From assembly GCF_001639065.2 (NCBI RefSeq), contig NZ_LQXO02000036.1, positions 1 through 64,000 on the forward strand: a stretch of 64,000 bases of DNA, written 5' to 3'. A model generated the notes under the pieces. It saw nothing but the letters and a program-made list of their open reading frames with translations, had not been told where the DNA came from and ran no database searches. The DNA comes from Vibrio barjaei. Lineage in GTDB: Bacteria > Pseudomonadota > Gammaproteobacteria > Enterobacterales > Vibrionaceae. Shown here in pieces: positions 8,719 to 17,220 of the stretch. Positions within the stretch are counted from its first letter, which is position 1; each line of letters begins with the position of its first letter. The position numbers and the translations under genes were made by a program.

Positions 8719-8750
8719 TAAAAAAGGCGGCTTGATAGCCGCCTTTTTTA
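8719..8750. terminator. Bidirectional rho-independent terminator between sthA and dinF
   Basis: Perfect inverted repeat AAGGCGGCT / AGCCGCCTT with a TGAT loop, preceded by an A run and followed by T6. It serves sthA (plus) and the MATE gene (minus), whose stop codon lies at its edge. Confidence 0.9.
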
Positions 8751-10094
8751 TGCTTCGAGGAAGGTTTTGCTACGCCATTGATGCAAAAAGATCATGGCTA
8801 ACCCAAAGCCTCTTATTCCCATAAAACTCAGCATAGCTAACCAAAGTGCATGGTTACCCATTCCACTTGTTATATAGAAAATGGCAAAGAAACTACAGGT
8901 CGCAACAAACATGCTGTTTCTCATATCTCGACCTTTGGTAGCTCCAATAAAGATGCCATCAAACAAGAAACACCACATCGACACCAAAGGCATAGCAACC
9001 AACCAAGGTAAGAACACCATCGCTTGTTGCTGGACATCGGGAATACTGGTAATTGAACCAATCAAATTACTGCCCCACACCATAAAGACCACCGTCAGAC
9101 CACTACAAATAATCAAGCTCCAGAAGAAGGTAGCAAGCAGCGACTCGGTCAGCGCCGTTCGACTCTTTGCACCGATCGCCTTACCGACCATGGCTTCCAT
9201 CGCATAAGCAAAACCATCCATGCCATAAGAGATGATCATTAAAAAGCTCATCAACACAGCGTTAGCAGCCACAATGTCATCACCAAAAGCCGCACCTTGG
9301 AAGGTCATAAAGCTAAACGTCGCTTGTAGGCAAAGAGAGCGTAAGAAAATATCTCGGTTCAGTTTTACAAAACGACCAATATCACTTGCGACATCGGACA
9401 GCAAAGAGCGTATAGCAGGCAACTTGCGGTGACTCCAAGTGCGCCATACACACCAGAGTCCGAAAGCACAACCCGAGTAATCGGCGATCACAGATGCTAA
9501 CGCCGCCCCTTCAACTTTCCAGCCCAAGCCGATAACAAATAGAACATCAAGCACAATATTGACAACATTGGTGATGATTACCATCCACATCGGTGCTTTG
9601 GCATTTTGTGTGCCTAGTAACCAACCTAGTAGTACAAAGTTGAGTAGTGACGCAGGCGCACTCCAAGCACGGATCGAAAAATACTGGTGACCATAGTATT
9701 TCACATCATCACTGGCGCTGCTCAATGAAAAAACAAGGTCGGCGATAACGCTGTGCAATAATAAGAATACCAACGCAAAGCCCAACGCCATCAGTGTGCC
9801 CTGCAAAAATACTAAGGCGAGCTGTCGATTATCCTGAGCACCAAAAGATTGAGCAGTCAGTCCAGTTGTCGACATTCTAAGAAAGCCGAGTAGCCAAAAG
9901 GTCACACTGATCATCGTACTACCGAGTGCCACGCCACCGAGATACCAAGAATGCTCTAAATGACCAATAACTGCGGCATCCACTAACCCCAGAAGCGGCA
10001 CGGTAATATTCGAAAGCACCATGGGAATGGCTAATAGCAAGACACGGCGATGAAGTTCAATATTAGACAGAATAGAGAAATATTGTCGAAACAC
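8748..10094 (-). CDS. dinF: DinF-type MATE family efflux transporter
   Basis: 448 residues with 12 predicted transmembrane segments. Strong DinF signatures: SNITVPLLGLVDAAVIGHL near 29-47, FLRMSTTGLTAQSFGA, SAPASLLNFVLLGWLLG, and NAVLMSFL...DGFAYAMEA. MATE proteins export organic cations or other toxic compounds using Na+ or H+. The start is GTG (10092-10094) with GGGGTC just upstream. The gene is not beside lexA, its usual E. coli neighbour, so SOS control is not supported here, and no LexA box is seen. A terminator hairpin lies about 15 bp upstream. Confidence 0.9.
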   Translation of the reverse strand: MFRQYFSILSNIELHRRVLLLAIPMVLSNITVPLLGLVDAAVIGHLEHSWYLGGVALGSTMISVTFWLLGFLRMSTTGLTAQSFGAQDNRQLALVFLQGTLMALGFALVFLLLHSVIADLVFSLSSASDDVKYYGHQYFSIRAWSAPASLLNFVLLGWLLGTQNAKAPMWMVIITNVVNIVLDVLFVIGLGWKVEGAALASVIADYSGCAFGLWCVWRTWSHRKLPAIRSLLSDVASDIGRFVKLNRDIFLRSLCLQATFSFMTFQGAAFGDDIVAANAVLMSFLMIISYGMDGFAYAMEAMVGKAIGAKSRTALTESLLATFFWSLIICSGLTVVFMVWGSNLIGSITSIPDVQQQAMVFLPWLVAMPLVSMWCFLFDGIFIGATKGRDMRNSMFVATCSFFAIFYITSGMGNHALWLAMLSFMGIRGFGLAMIFLHQWRSKTFLEA

Positions 10095-10103
10095 ACTGAC
10101 CCC

Positions 10104-10139
10104 AAAAACAACACCACCATAGAAACTATGGTGGTGGTT
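10104..10139 (-). terminator. Terminator of the LCM-family methyltransferase gene
   Basis: Long hairpin ACCACCATAG / CTATGGTGGT (with adjacent pairs) and an AAA-type loop. On the minus strand it is followed by GTTGTTTTTGGGG. It ends the upstream minus-strand gene only a few bases before the dinF ribosome-binding site. Confidence 0.8.
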
Positions 10140-10189
10140 AAAAAATAGTTGGGGCTATAGTAGCGTTAATTGACCTTAGGTTCCTACTC

Positions 10190-11002
10190 CTACCATTCAA
10201 CATTGATCACGTTCGGTGTTAATCGGTGCTTATAAAGTGGCAGCTTGGCGATAATACGTTGCCACTTAGACCAGCGCTGACAATGTTGGTCGATGGGTGA
10301 AAGGAGTGACACTTTATGAATCCACGGCAACCAATTCAGCAATTTCTGAGTTGGGCGGCGCAGACCATGTTGATAACGCTCGCCTCCCATCCTTTTCCCC
10401 AACCGCGAGGTCGTCAAATCACCGGCCAACACCACACACGCCTGAGCATGTTGAAAATAGCAACCGATCGATTGGATAAAGTGCGCAATGCGATTTTCTC
10501 TTCTTTCAAGTAGTGCTTGCTCACAAACCACCAGTACAGGTCTGTCATTTGGAACCGATAAAGATTGTAGCCAGCTCATATCATCAATAGATCCGCACCT
10601 TAATTGATAACGTTCACTTTTATGGAACAATCGTTGTCGCCAAACAAGGTGTTCATTGGTATCGACTTCAACCCAATGGCAACGACCATTATCAAGGCGA
10701 TAGAATCGGGTATCGAGCCGAGCTCCAACGTTGATAACCCAACCATCAGGGTTGGTTTCGAGAAAACGTTTTACTTGAAGGTCACAAATTTGTGTCAGAG
10801 TGGCATGGAGAAGCTGACTTTGATCTACATTACCCGTGAGGCAATCGGGAGCGAGATGGCAACGACGACAAGCATGAGCTGCAATAGGGTCATAAATAAT
10901 GCCATCATCTAATAGGCTTTCACGACTTCGAAACCAAAGAGGTCGAAGCAACTTAGTTGGCACATCAAAATGCTCTGACTCACGACTCGTTTGATTTTTC
11001 AT
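10190..11002 (-). CDS. LCM-family (PPM1/TcmP-like) SAM-dependent methyltransferase, Fur-box controlled
   Basis: 270 residues from the ATG at 11002. This start has a strong GGAGG 8 nt upstream; the longer reading frame would put the Fur box inside the gene. The class I methyltransferase core is seen as VINVGARLDTRFYRL, then WVEVDTNEHLVWRQRL (acidic SAM-ribose contact), then VLVVCEQALLE, the pattern of the leucine carboxyl methyltransferase/O-methyltransferase superfamily (Pfam LCM). A CRRCHLAPDC cysteine cluster sits near the N-terminus. Bacterial relatives modify small molecules such as polyketides; the substrate here is unknown. The promoter carries a 15/19 Fur-box match, so iron starvation should induce it. 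No siderophore gene adjoins it. Confidence 0.82.
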   Translation of the reverse strand: MKNQTSRESEHFDVPTKLLRPLWFRSRESLLDDGIIYDPIAAHACRRCHLAPDCLTGNVDQSQLLHATLTQICDLQVKRFLETNPDGWVINVGARLDTRFYRLDNGRCHWVEVDTNEHLVWRQRLFHKSERYQLRCGSIDDMSWLQSLSVPNDRPVLVVCEQALLERRENRIAHFIQSIGCYFQHAQACVVLAGDLTTSRLGKRMGGERYQHGLRRPTQKLLNWLPWIHKVSLLSPIDQHCQRWSKWQRIIAKLPLYKHRLTPNVINVEW

Positions 11003-11022
11003 TTCCCACCCTCCGAAAGAGT

Positions 11023-11041
11023 GCAAATGATAATCGATATC
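11023..11041 (-). promoter_or_regulatory. Fur box overlapping the promoter of the LCM-family gene
   Basis: The 19-mer at 11023-11041 matches the GATAATGATAATCATTATC Fur consensus at 15 of 19 positions, including all nine central ATGATAATC bases. It covers the -10 (TATCAT, 11027-11032) and abuts the spacer of a minus-strand promoter with -35 TTGTGA (11050-11055) and 17-bp spacing. A weaker second match lies at about 11056-11075. Occupancy by Fe-Fur would block transcription. Confidence 0.78.
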
Positions 11042-11096
11042 AATTAACTTCACAAGACAAATGATAACTAATGTCATTTATCTTGTGAGCAGACGT

Positions 11097-11434
11097 AAAA
11101 AAAGCGACAGGAAGACCTGTCGCTTTCTATCGCCATACGGCGAAACTGTTAGCATCTTTTGATGCTTCACAAATATCCGTTTGTTATTTGTGCTTCCACT
11201 GCTAATTCTTGTTTGTCATCATCCTGATGCGTTTTCGCGTTCCCTAGCAAAGCCATTTGCGCGAGTTCTTCCTAAACCCTGTCCGTTTAAGTTCTCATCC
11301 TGAGAAAAGCTGACCATCCCTATCCGCCTGCACTCCTAGTACAAGCCAATCCGTTGTGTTTCCTCTAACCTTCCTAGTTAGACATCCTTGAAAACCATCT
11401 TGGTCTGAAATCCCTGTGCCTACTTCCTGTCGAC
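11097..11434 (-). ncRNA. csrB: CsrB-family small RNA (CsrA-sequestering)
   Basis: About 338 nt on the minus strand. The 5' end GTCGACAGGAAGT resembles the E. coli CsrB 5' end. Sixteen GGA triplets are counted, many as AGGA, AGGGA or CAGGATGA in short loops. The 3' end is a GCGACAGG/CCTGTCGC hairpin followed by T7. CsrB RNAs titrate the translational regulator CsrA and are activated by the BarA/UvrY (VarS/VarA) system. A -10 TAAATT lies 7 nt before the proposed +1 at 11434. A perfect UvrY palindrome was not found. No ORF of note occurs on this strand. Confidence 0.93.
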
Positions 11435-11441
11435 AAGGAAC

Positions 11442-11469
11442 AATTTACCCGAGGGAGGATTGAAAACAA
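11442..11469 (-). promoter_or_regulatory. csrB promoter
   Basis: Minus strand -10 TAAATT (11442-11447), preceded by a 16-bp spacer and a weak TTGTTT -35. Upstream to 11600 is AT-rich and includes TGTAAAAGAAACATGA, only loosely like the UvrY/GacA-type box. Confidence 0.55.
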
Positions 11470-11660
11470 CCTGCAGAGCGCTTTTTTCATGTTTCTTTTA
11501 CAGAAAAATTAATAAAAAACATTAATTTCAAAAACTTATGCTTAATTAATGGCAATTTAGTGACAGCAAGTATGGCAAATATCTCACAACCTCATCAGCC
11601 AAGTAGAACAATGAGAGCAACACGCTTAACAAGCAACTAGTGAGATAAGTCACCAAAAAC

Positions 11661-11692
11661 AACAATGCCCCTTCATTCGAAGGGGCATTGTT
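11661..11692 (-). terminator. Terminator of cytochrome c4 gene
   Basis: Fourteen-bp perfect stem AACAATGCCCCTTC / GAAGGGGCATTGTT with a 4-nt loop. On the minus strand it is followed by GTTTTTGG. It lies between the cytochrome gene and the csrB promoter. Confidence 0.88.
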
Positions 11693-11754
11693 CACTCGGT
11701 TTGGCGTAAAGAAACTATTGTTGGGCTGCTAAGTTGTTGCAACGTTGAATTGGA

Positions 11755-12372
11755 TTAGTGTAGACCGCCTACATACTTAGATAGGGTGTCGATATCGTCA
11801 TCATTCAGCTTCTTAGCGATATCACGCATCATAGCGTTCATATCGTTAGCACGGTCACCACTACGGAATTTCTCTAGCTGAGCTTTAACATATTCAGCGT
11901 GTTGACCAGAAATTTTAGGGAAACCAGAAAGTTCCGTACCGTTACCACGAGGGCCGTGACAAGCAATACAAGCCGTAATACCACGTTCTGCATCACCAGC
12001 CATGTAAAGTACTTTACCTTGGTCAACGACATTCTCTGGAGTACTGTTTGGTGCTAGAGGCATTGACGAGTAATACGCAGCAAGATCCGCCATATCTTGC
12101 TCAGATAGCGGCATTGCCATACCACTCATCACAGGATCGTAACGACCTTGTTTACCACTACTCGTCATACCGAGCTTCAGATCTTTTAGTTGTTTTTCAA
12201 TATATTTGGCGTGTTGACCAGCAATACTAGGGTACATGGTTAACTGACTGTTACCATCAGCTCCGTGACACGCAACACAGGTTTGGGATTTTGCTTTACC
12301 AGCTTCAATATCGCCTTGGGCCCATACTGAGCAGCTGACTACAAGACTCAAGATTAGCGCTAATTTTTTCAT
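11755..12372 (-). CDS. Periplasmic diheme cytochrome c4
   Basis: 205 residues. Signal peptide (1-18, ending VWA) and two class I cytochrome c halves with heme-binding sites CVACH (32-36) and CIACH (135-139). Each half has downstream Met ligands (MSGMAMPLS and MNAMMRD). Cytochromes c4 carry electrons to cbb3-type terminal oxidases in the periplasm. The gene stands alone, divergent from engB, with its own terminator. The duplicated fold and length match c4 well. Confidence 0.93.
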   Translation of the reverse strand: MKKLALILSLVVSCSVWAQGDIEAGKAKSQTCVACHGADGNSQLTMYPSIAGQHAKYIEKQLKDLKLGMTSSGKQGRYDPVMSGMAMPLSEQDMADLAAYYSSMPLAPNSTPENVVDQGKVLYMAGDAERGITACIACHGPRGNGTELSGFPKISGQHAEYVKAQLEKFRSGDRANDMNAMMRDIAKKLNDDDIDTLSKYVGGLH

Positions 12373-12579
12373 GACATTCCATTATAATTATCAAGCTTCC
12401 AGTACCACTACACGCCTCGCGAAACCCAACAGAATGGTGCCAAAAGGACAAAGTGAGGTAACACGGGCAATTAATACCGTTCATGGTACAATGTGTGGCC
12501 ATATGCCGAGCACGGTTATTTTACACAATTTCACAAAAAAGTAATCAATCGACTACACAAAGTCGAGATGGAGTTAACA

Positions 12580-13227
12580 GTGAGCGTAAAAATTCATTAT
12601 CAAAACACGCATTTCATAACAAGTGCACCTGATATTCGTCACTTGCCAGAAGATGAAGGAATCGAAATCGCGTTTGCAGGACGCTCCAATGCAGGTAAAT
12701 CGAGTTCACTAAACCGTCTAACGAACCAAAGAGCTCTGGCTAAAACCAGTAAAACTCCAGGCCGTACTCAACTTATTAACTTATTTAAGGTTGATGAAGG
12801 TTGTCATATCGTTGACTTACCAGGATACGGCTTTGCTCAAGTCCCCCTAGAAATGAAAAAGAAATGGCAAAAGTCACTGGGTGAGTACTTACAGAAGCGC
12901 AAATGTTTAAAAGGTCTTGTGGTCCTAATGGACATCAGACACCCAATGAAAGATCTCGACCAACAGCTTATTCAATGGGCGGTAGAATCTCATATTCCGG
13001 TACAAGTGCTACTGACTAAAGCAGACAAACTAAAGAGCGGTGCTCGTAAAGCGCAGGTTCTTAAAATTCGTGAAGCTGCACTGGCCTTTGGTGGCGATGT
13101 TCAAGTAGATGCGTTCTCTTCTTTGAAAGGAATTGGTGTCGATCAACTGCGCAGCAAACTTGATACTTGGTTTGCTCCAGCATTTGAAATGTTAGAAGAC
13201 GATATCAGCGACGATATCGAAGAGTAA
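12580..13227 (+). CDS. yihA: Ribosome biogenesis GTPase YihA/EngB (YsxC)
   Basis: 215 residues from the GTG at 12580. GGAG lies 7 nt upstream of this GTG; the ATG at 12568 has no Shine-Dalgarno and is the alternative. G motifs: GRSNAGKS (34-41, G1), PGRTQ (G2), DLPGYG (G3), TKAD (G4) and a SSLKG-type G5. The family assists assembly of the large ribosomal subunit. Vibrio and E. coli share the neighbourhood polA-spf-yihA, conserved here. Next to the G1 motif it reads SNAGKSSSL, typical of the family. Confidence 0.95.
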   Translation: MSVKIHYQNTHFITSAPDIRHLPEDEGIEIAFAGRSNAGKSSSLNRLTNQRALAKTSKTPGRTQLINLFKVDEGCHIVDLPGYGFAQVPLEMKKKWQKSLGEYLQKRKCLKGLVVLMDIRHPMKDLDQQLIQWAVESHIPVQVLLTKADKLKSGARKAQVLKIREAALAFGGDVQVDAFSSLKGIGVDQLRSKLDTWFAPAFEMLEDDISDDIEE

Positions 13228-13234
13228 GCCCCCA

Positions 13235-13271
13235 GAAACAAAACGCCCCGCCATCCTGGCAGGGCAATGGG
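13235..13271 (-). terminator. Orphan minus-strand terminator between engB and spf
   Basis: Stem GCCCTGCCA / TGGCGGGGC (one mismatch, 3-nt loop), followed on the minus strand by GTTTTGTTTCT. In the plus direction there is no T run, so it does not suit engB. Spot 42 already has its own terminator upstream. It therefore implies another minus-strand transcript starting between about 13300 and 13580. Confidence 0.6.
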
Positions 13272-13589
13272 AGAGAGAAGATTTAGTTATTGTTTGCAAA
13301 AAGAATCTATCAAGTCCGTTGATAATTCAATTGCCTACCACGCAAAATGTGAGCTAGTCTTCTCTACCACCCCAAATTCCTCTCGTAGCAAAACCCATCC
13401 TAATCTTTACTTTTCATATAGTTACGCCTAAATTATGAACCTCTAAAGATGGCTTAGTTCTATGTGTAAATTATCAATACTGTGAAGGTCGTTAAATTAC
13501 AAATTGGATGGGAAATGGGCGTCAAAACAGAAGAAAAATGACAAGGCGTCTAAGAGATGATGCGATAGGGAAATTTTCTTTGCCACAAG

Positions 13590-13694
13590 AAAAAACGCCC
13601 CAGTCAAATACTGACTGGGGCGGCTGAATCAGCCTAATCCAATAACGTGAAACAAAAGGTCTGAAAGATAGAACATCTTACCTCTGTACCCTAC
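13590..13694 (-). ncRNA. spf: Spot 42 small RNA
   Basis: 105 nt on the minus strand, from GTAGGGTACAGAGGTAAGAT at the 5' end to the CGCCCCAGTCA / TGACTGGGGCG terminator with T6 at 13590-13595. Both ends and the middle (CTATCTTTCAGACCTTTT) are nearly identical to E. coli Spot 42. It is an Hfq-dependent base-pairing regulator of carbon metabolism, repressed by cAMP-CRP in E. coli. Its location between polA and engB is conserved. A -10 TACATT (13702-13707) lies 7 nt upstream of the +1. Confidence 0.97.
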
Positions 13695-13807
13695 GCGTTC
13701 TAATGTACAACAACTGATCAGAAAATGAAACCGTTTTTGTAGTTTTTTTTCATGAAAGTTTTGTTAATAGACATAACTGTTTTAGATATAAAAACTTTTT
13801 TAATGAC

Positions 13808-13836
13808 AAAAAAAAGCCAACGACTGTGCGCTGGCT
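13808..13836 (-). terminator. polA terminator
   Basis: Stem AGCCA / TGGCT (extended by GCG/CGT pairs) followed by eight T on the minus strand, 34 bp after the polA stop and upstream of the spf promoter. Confidence 0.85.
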
Positions 13837-13869
13837 CATGTTAACTTGCTCAAATTGCTCAAAAATTGT

Positions 13870-16668
13870 CTAGTGAGCCTGATCCCAGTTGTCACCATGA
13901 CCAGCTTCAGCAACCAATGGAACCTCAAGCTCTGCTGCTGATTCCATCAATTTTTGTATTTTACTTTCAATTTCGCTCAAAGATGACGATTCCACTTCAA
14001 ATACCAGCTCATCGTGTACTTGCATAAGAAGCTTAACCTTACCCTCGCCTTCCGCTTGCACCCACTCATCAACGAGTAACATCGCTTTCTTGATGATATC
14101 TGCAGCAGTACCTTGCATAGGCGCGTTGATCGCCGCTCGCTCCGCTGCTTTACGACGCATACCATTACGCGATTTGATTTCTGGTAGATGTAGGCGACGA
14201 CCAAAGATGGTTTCCACGTAACCTTTTTCAGCCGCCAACGAGCGCGTGTCTTCCATGTACTGCATCACACCTGGATAACGCTCAAAATAGGTATCCATAT
14301 ATTGTTGTGCTTCACCACGAGGAATACCCAACTGCTTAGATAAGCCAAATGCACTCATGCCATAGATAAGACCAAAGTTAATCGCTTTTGCACGGCGACG
14401 TTGTTCACTGGTCACCTGATCAATATCGACACCAATGATCTCTGCCGCCGTTGCCGCGTGGATATCTTTACCATTTTTGAACGCATCCAATAGCGCTTTG
14501 TCACCAGACAGATGGGCCATGATTCGCAGTTCAATTTGAGAATAGTCGACAGCAAGAATCTTCCATCCATGCGGCGCAATAAACGCTTGTCGAATACGGC
14601 GTCCTTCTTCATTACGAATTGGAATATTCTGCAAGTTTGGATCAGTCGACGACAAACGGCCAGTCGCCGTTACGGCTTGGTGGTATGACGTATGAACACG
14701 GCCTGTTTCTGGATTGATCATCTTAGGAAGCTTGTCAGTATAAGTCGACTTCAGCTTAGCTAACCCACGATATTCCAAAATCAGCTTTGGTAATGGATAG
14801 TCTAGCGCTAGCTCTTGTAGCACTTCTTCATTGGTAGAAGGCGCACCGGATGGTGTCTTCTTGATTACAGGTAAGCCCATCTTCTCAAAGAAAATGGTTT
14901 GAAGCTGTTTTGGCGAGCTTAAGTTGAACTCTTGTCCGGCAATCTCAAACGCCTTTTGCTCCAGCTCATCCAGTCTTGCTGCAATTTCCTGAGATTGCGC
15001 GCCTAGCAACATATCATCAATCAATACCCCCGTACGTTCAATACGAGACAAAACTGGCACCAGTGGTACTTCAATATCTTGGTAAATACGATTCAGCGCT
15101 TCATTTTTCTCAAGCTCTGCATTCAAACGCTGATGGAGTCGGAAGGTCACGTCAGCATCTTCAGCAGCATAAGGCGATGCTTGCTCAAGATCGATCTGGT
15201 TAAAGGTGAGCTGCGCTTTACCTTTACCTGCAATTTGTTCGAAAGAGATACAGCTATGTTGCAAGAAACGCAAAGCAAGGCTATCCATATCATGCTTACC
15301 ACCAACACTGTTGTAGACGTAAGACGCCAACATAGTGTCAAATTTGATGCCTTTAAGCTCAATATCGTAGCGAGCTAATACGCTGGCATCGTATTTTAGG
15401 TTTTGCCCAACCTTAGCAATCTCATCATCTTCTAATAGCGGCTTCAACTGCTCTAAAACCCACTGACGATCAAGCTGCTCAGGCGCACCAATATAGTCGT
15501 GAGCTACAGGGACATATGCCGCCACCCCTTCTTCAATCGCAAATGACAGACCAACAAGGTTCGCCACCATATAATCTAGACTGTCGGTTTCAGTATCAAA
15601 AGCGATAACAGGAGCAGACTTCAGTTTCTCTAACCAGCTGTTGAAGCTCTCTTCGGTGAGGATGGTTTCATAGGCACTGCGATCAATAGTGACTTGTGAC
15701 GTGTCCATCTCAGATTGTTCGTCACTTTGAGATGCACTGGTGGTTTTTCTTGCTGCGCTCTCCACCGCTACAACTTCACCAGTACCGCCTTCAAGTAGCT
15801 CATTTAACCACGACTTAAAGGTAAGCTGACCGTACAATTTTGTCAGTTCATCCACGTTCGGTTGCTGCTTTAGAAGAGACTCTGGTGTGCAGTCTAACTC
15901 GACATCAAGCTTAATCGTCGCTAACTCATAAGACAAAACTGCATTATCTTTATGCTCTGTAAGTTTCTTAGCCATGGTTTTAGAACCACGGAAACCAAGC
16001 GGTGCGATATCATCTAAGCGTTCGTAAAGATCTTTGATCCCACCAATGCCTTGAAGCAATGCCGTCGCGGTTTTATCGCCGACGCCAGGGACACCTGGAA
16101 TGTTATCCACTTTATCGCCCATTAGAGCGAGATAATCGATGATAAGCTCTGGAGGAATACCAAACTTCTCTACCACACCTTCTCGATCCATCACTACGTT
16201 AGTCATGGTATTGATCAGCGTAACATTATCATCCACAAGCTGAGCCATATCTTTATCACCCGTACTAATAAGCACAGGCATACCTGCTTGCGATGCTTGA
16301 TGTGCCAGCGTACCGATAACGTCATCCGCTTCCACGCCAGGTACACAGATCAATGGCAGACCCATTGCTTTAATCACATTATGCAGAGGCTCAATCTGAC
16401 ATCTCAAATCATCAGGCATTGGAGGACGGTTTGCCTTGTATTCCGGATACATATCATCACGGAAAGTTTTACCTTTCGCATCAAACACCACCGCAATTCG
16501 CTCAGAAGCAAATTGACGCATCATGCTTCTCAGCATGTTCACTACACCGTAAACCGCATTGGTTGGTATTTCACCATTGCTCATCGTTTCTGGGTAGGCG
16601 TGGAAAGCTCGGTAAAGATAGGAAGATCCATCAATGAGAATCAGTGGGTTGTCTGGTATATGAGCCAT
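13870..16668 (-). CDS. polA: DNA polymerase I
   Basis: 932 residues. Three domains in order. First, a 5'-nuclease (about 1-300), with helix-hairpin-helix PGVPGVGDKTA. Second, a 3'-5' proofreading exonuclease (about 330-520), with the metal-binding AFDTETDSLD motif intact, so proofreading should be active. Third, the Klenow polymerase with motif A DYSQIELR, motif B RRAKAINFGLIYG and motif C QVHDEL. It acts in Okazaki-fragment processing and repair. The gene is single and followed by its own terminator and spf. Its upstream region carries DnaA-box-like sites. Confidence 0.98.
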   Translation of the reverse strand: MAHIPDNPLILIDGSSYLYRAFHAYPETMSNGEIPTNAVYGVVNMLRSMMRQFASERIAVVFDAKGKTFRDDMYPEYKANRPPMPDDLRCQIEPLHNVIKAMGLPLICVPGVEADDVIGTLAHQASQAGMPVLISTGDKDMAQLVDDNVTLINTMTNVVMDREGVVEKFGIPPELIIDYLALMGDKVDNIPGVPGVGDKTATALLQGIGGIKDLYERLDDIAPLGFRGSKTMAKKLTEHKDNAVLSYELATIKLDVELDCTPESLLKQQPNVDELTKLYGQLTFKSWLNELLEGGTGEVVAVESAARKTTSASQSDEQSEMDTSQVTIDRSAYETILTEESFNSWLEKLKSAPVIAFDTETDSLDYMVANLVGLSFAIEEGVAAYVPVAHDYIGAPEQLDRQWVLEQLKPLLEDDEIAKVGQNLKYDASVLARYDIELKGIKFDTMLASYVYNSVGGKHDMDSLALRFLQHSCISFEQIAGKGKAQLTFNQIDLEQASPYAAEDADVTFRLHQRLNAELEKNEALNRIYQDIEVPLVPVLSRIERTGVLIDDMLLGAQSQEIAARLDELEQKAFEIAGQEFNLSSPKQLQTIFFEKMGLPVIKKTPSGAPSTNEEVLQELALDYPLPKLILEYRGLAKLKSTYTDKLPKMINPETGRVHTSYHQAVTATGRLSSTDPNLQNIPIRNEEGRRIRQAFIAPHGWKILAVDYSQIELRIMAHLSGDKALLDAFKNGKDIHAATAAEIIGVDIDQVTSEQRRRAKAINFGLIYGMSAFGLSKQLGIPRGEAQQYMDTYFERYPGVMQYMEDTRSLAAEKGYVETIFGRRLHLPEIKSRNGMRRKAAERAAINAPMQGTAADIIKKAMLLVDEWVQAEGEGKVKLLMQVHDELVFEVESSSLSEIESKIQKLMESAAELEVPLVAEAGHGDNWDQAH

Positions 16669-16748
16669 GTCTAAGTATCCAAGATTGCAGGTTATAAGCT
16701 ATAAGAATGCCACGTCTCATGGCACTATGCCACGACCTTTCACTGGCT

Positions 16749-16840
16749 ATATACACAGCTTAAGAATAATATTGGCGATTATGGTATCATCTTCTGTGGA
16801 TAAGTCTGTTTATATAGTTATTTTAAATCGAAGTGGATAA
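16749..16840. promoter_or_regulatory. Cluster of DnaA-box-like sequences upstream of polA
   Basis: A perfect DnaA box TGTGGATAA is at 16795-16803 (TTATCCACA on the minus strand). Two 8/9 matches flank it: ATATACACA (16749-16757, plus) and AGTGGATAA (16832-16840). All lie within 172 bp upstream of the polA start. DnaA as a regulator of polA here is an inference from the sites alone. Confidence 0.5.
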
Positions 16841-17023
16841 CTGAAAAAGAACAAAAACTTTAAATTAAGTCATTGTTTTATATGTAAATATATTCAGATC
16901 TACATGTATAACTATGATCCTTTCAGGATCAAGCCATGTGGAAAACCTTCTTTTACAGAAAGCAATCGTTGCAGAATTATGTTCTATTTATAACCGCTCA
17001 AATAATACTCAACCACCAGACAG

Positions 17024-17218
17024 AAAAAAAGCGACATCATGGATGTCGCCTAGCAAAAATAGGAGGAAGTTATCTCATTATCTGAGTACATCTAACCGAC
17101 CAAAAAGCTATAAATACACTGGAAGCAATGTGAGCAATGTCGTGTCAAAAAGAACCAAGCTTGATTGAAATCTGGTCACTAGTGCGACTGAAGTAATCAG
17201 AACCTTTTTCCTTAGGAC
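17024..17218 (-). ncRNA. ryhB: RyhB iron-responsive small RNA
   Basis: About 195 nt on the minus strand. The highly conserved RyhB core CACGACATTGCTCACATTGC followed by TTCCAGT is present (within about 17120-17160). The 3' end is a GGCGACATC/GATGTCGC hairpin with seven T (17024-17030). RyhB blocks and destabilises mRNAs of iron-using proteins under iron starvation with Hfq. Vibrio RyhB is longer than the 90-nt E. coli RNA, as here. The promoter carries a Fur box. It lies between hemB and polA. Confidence 0.95.
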
Positions 17219-17220
17219 GA

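Noticed and set aside
16916..16930. GATCC-TTTCA-GGATC inverted repeat as a regulatory operator
   Set aside because: Short 5-bp arms around GATC sites with no link to a known factor; could be chance.
16914..17168. 84-residue plus-strand reading frame
   Set aside because: It runs antisense to the conserved RyhB RNA and its terminator, has no recognisable domain and no good ribosome-binding site.
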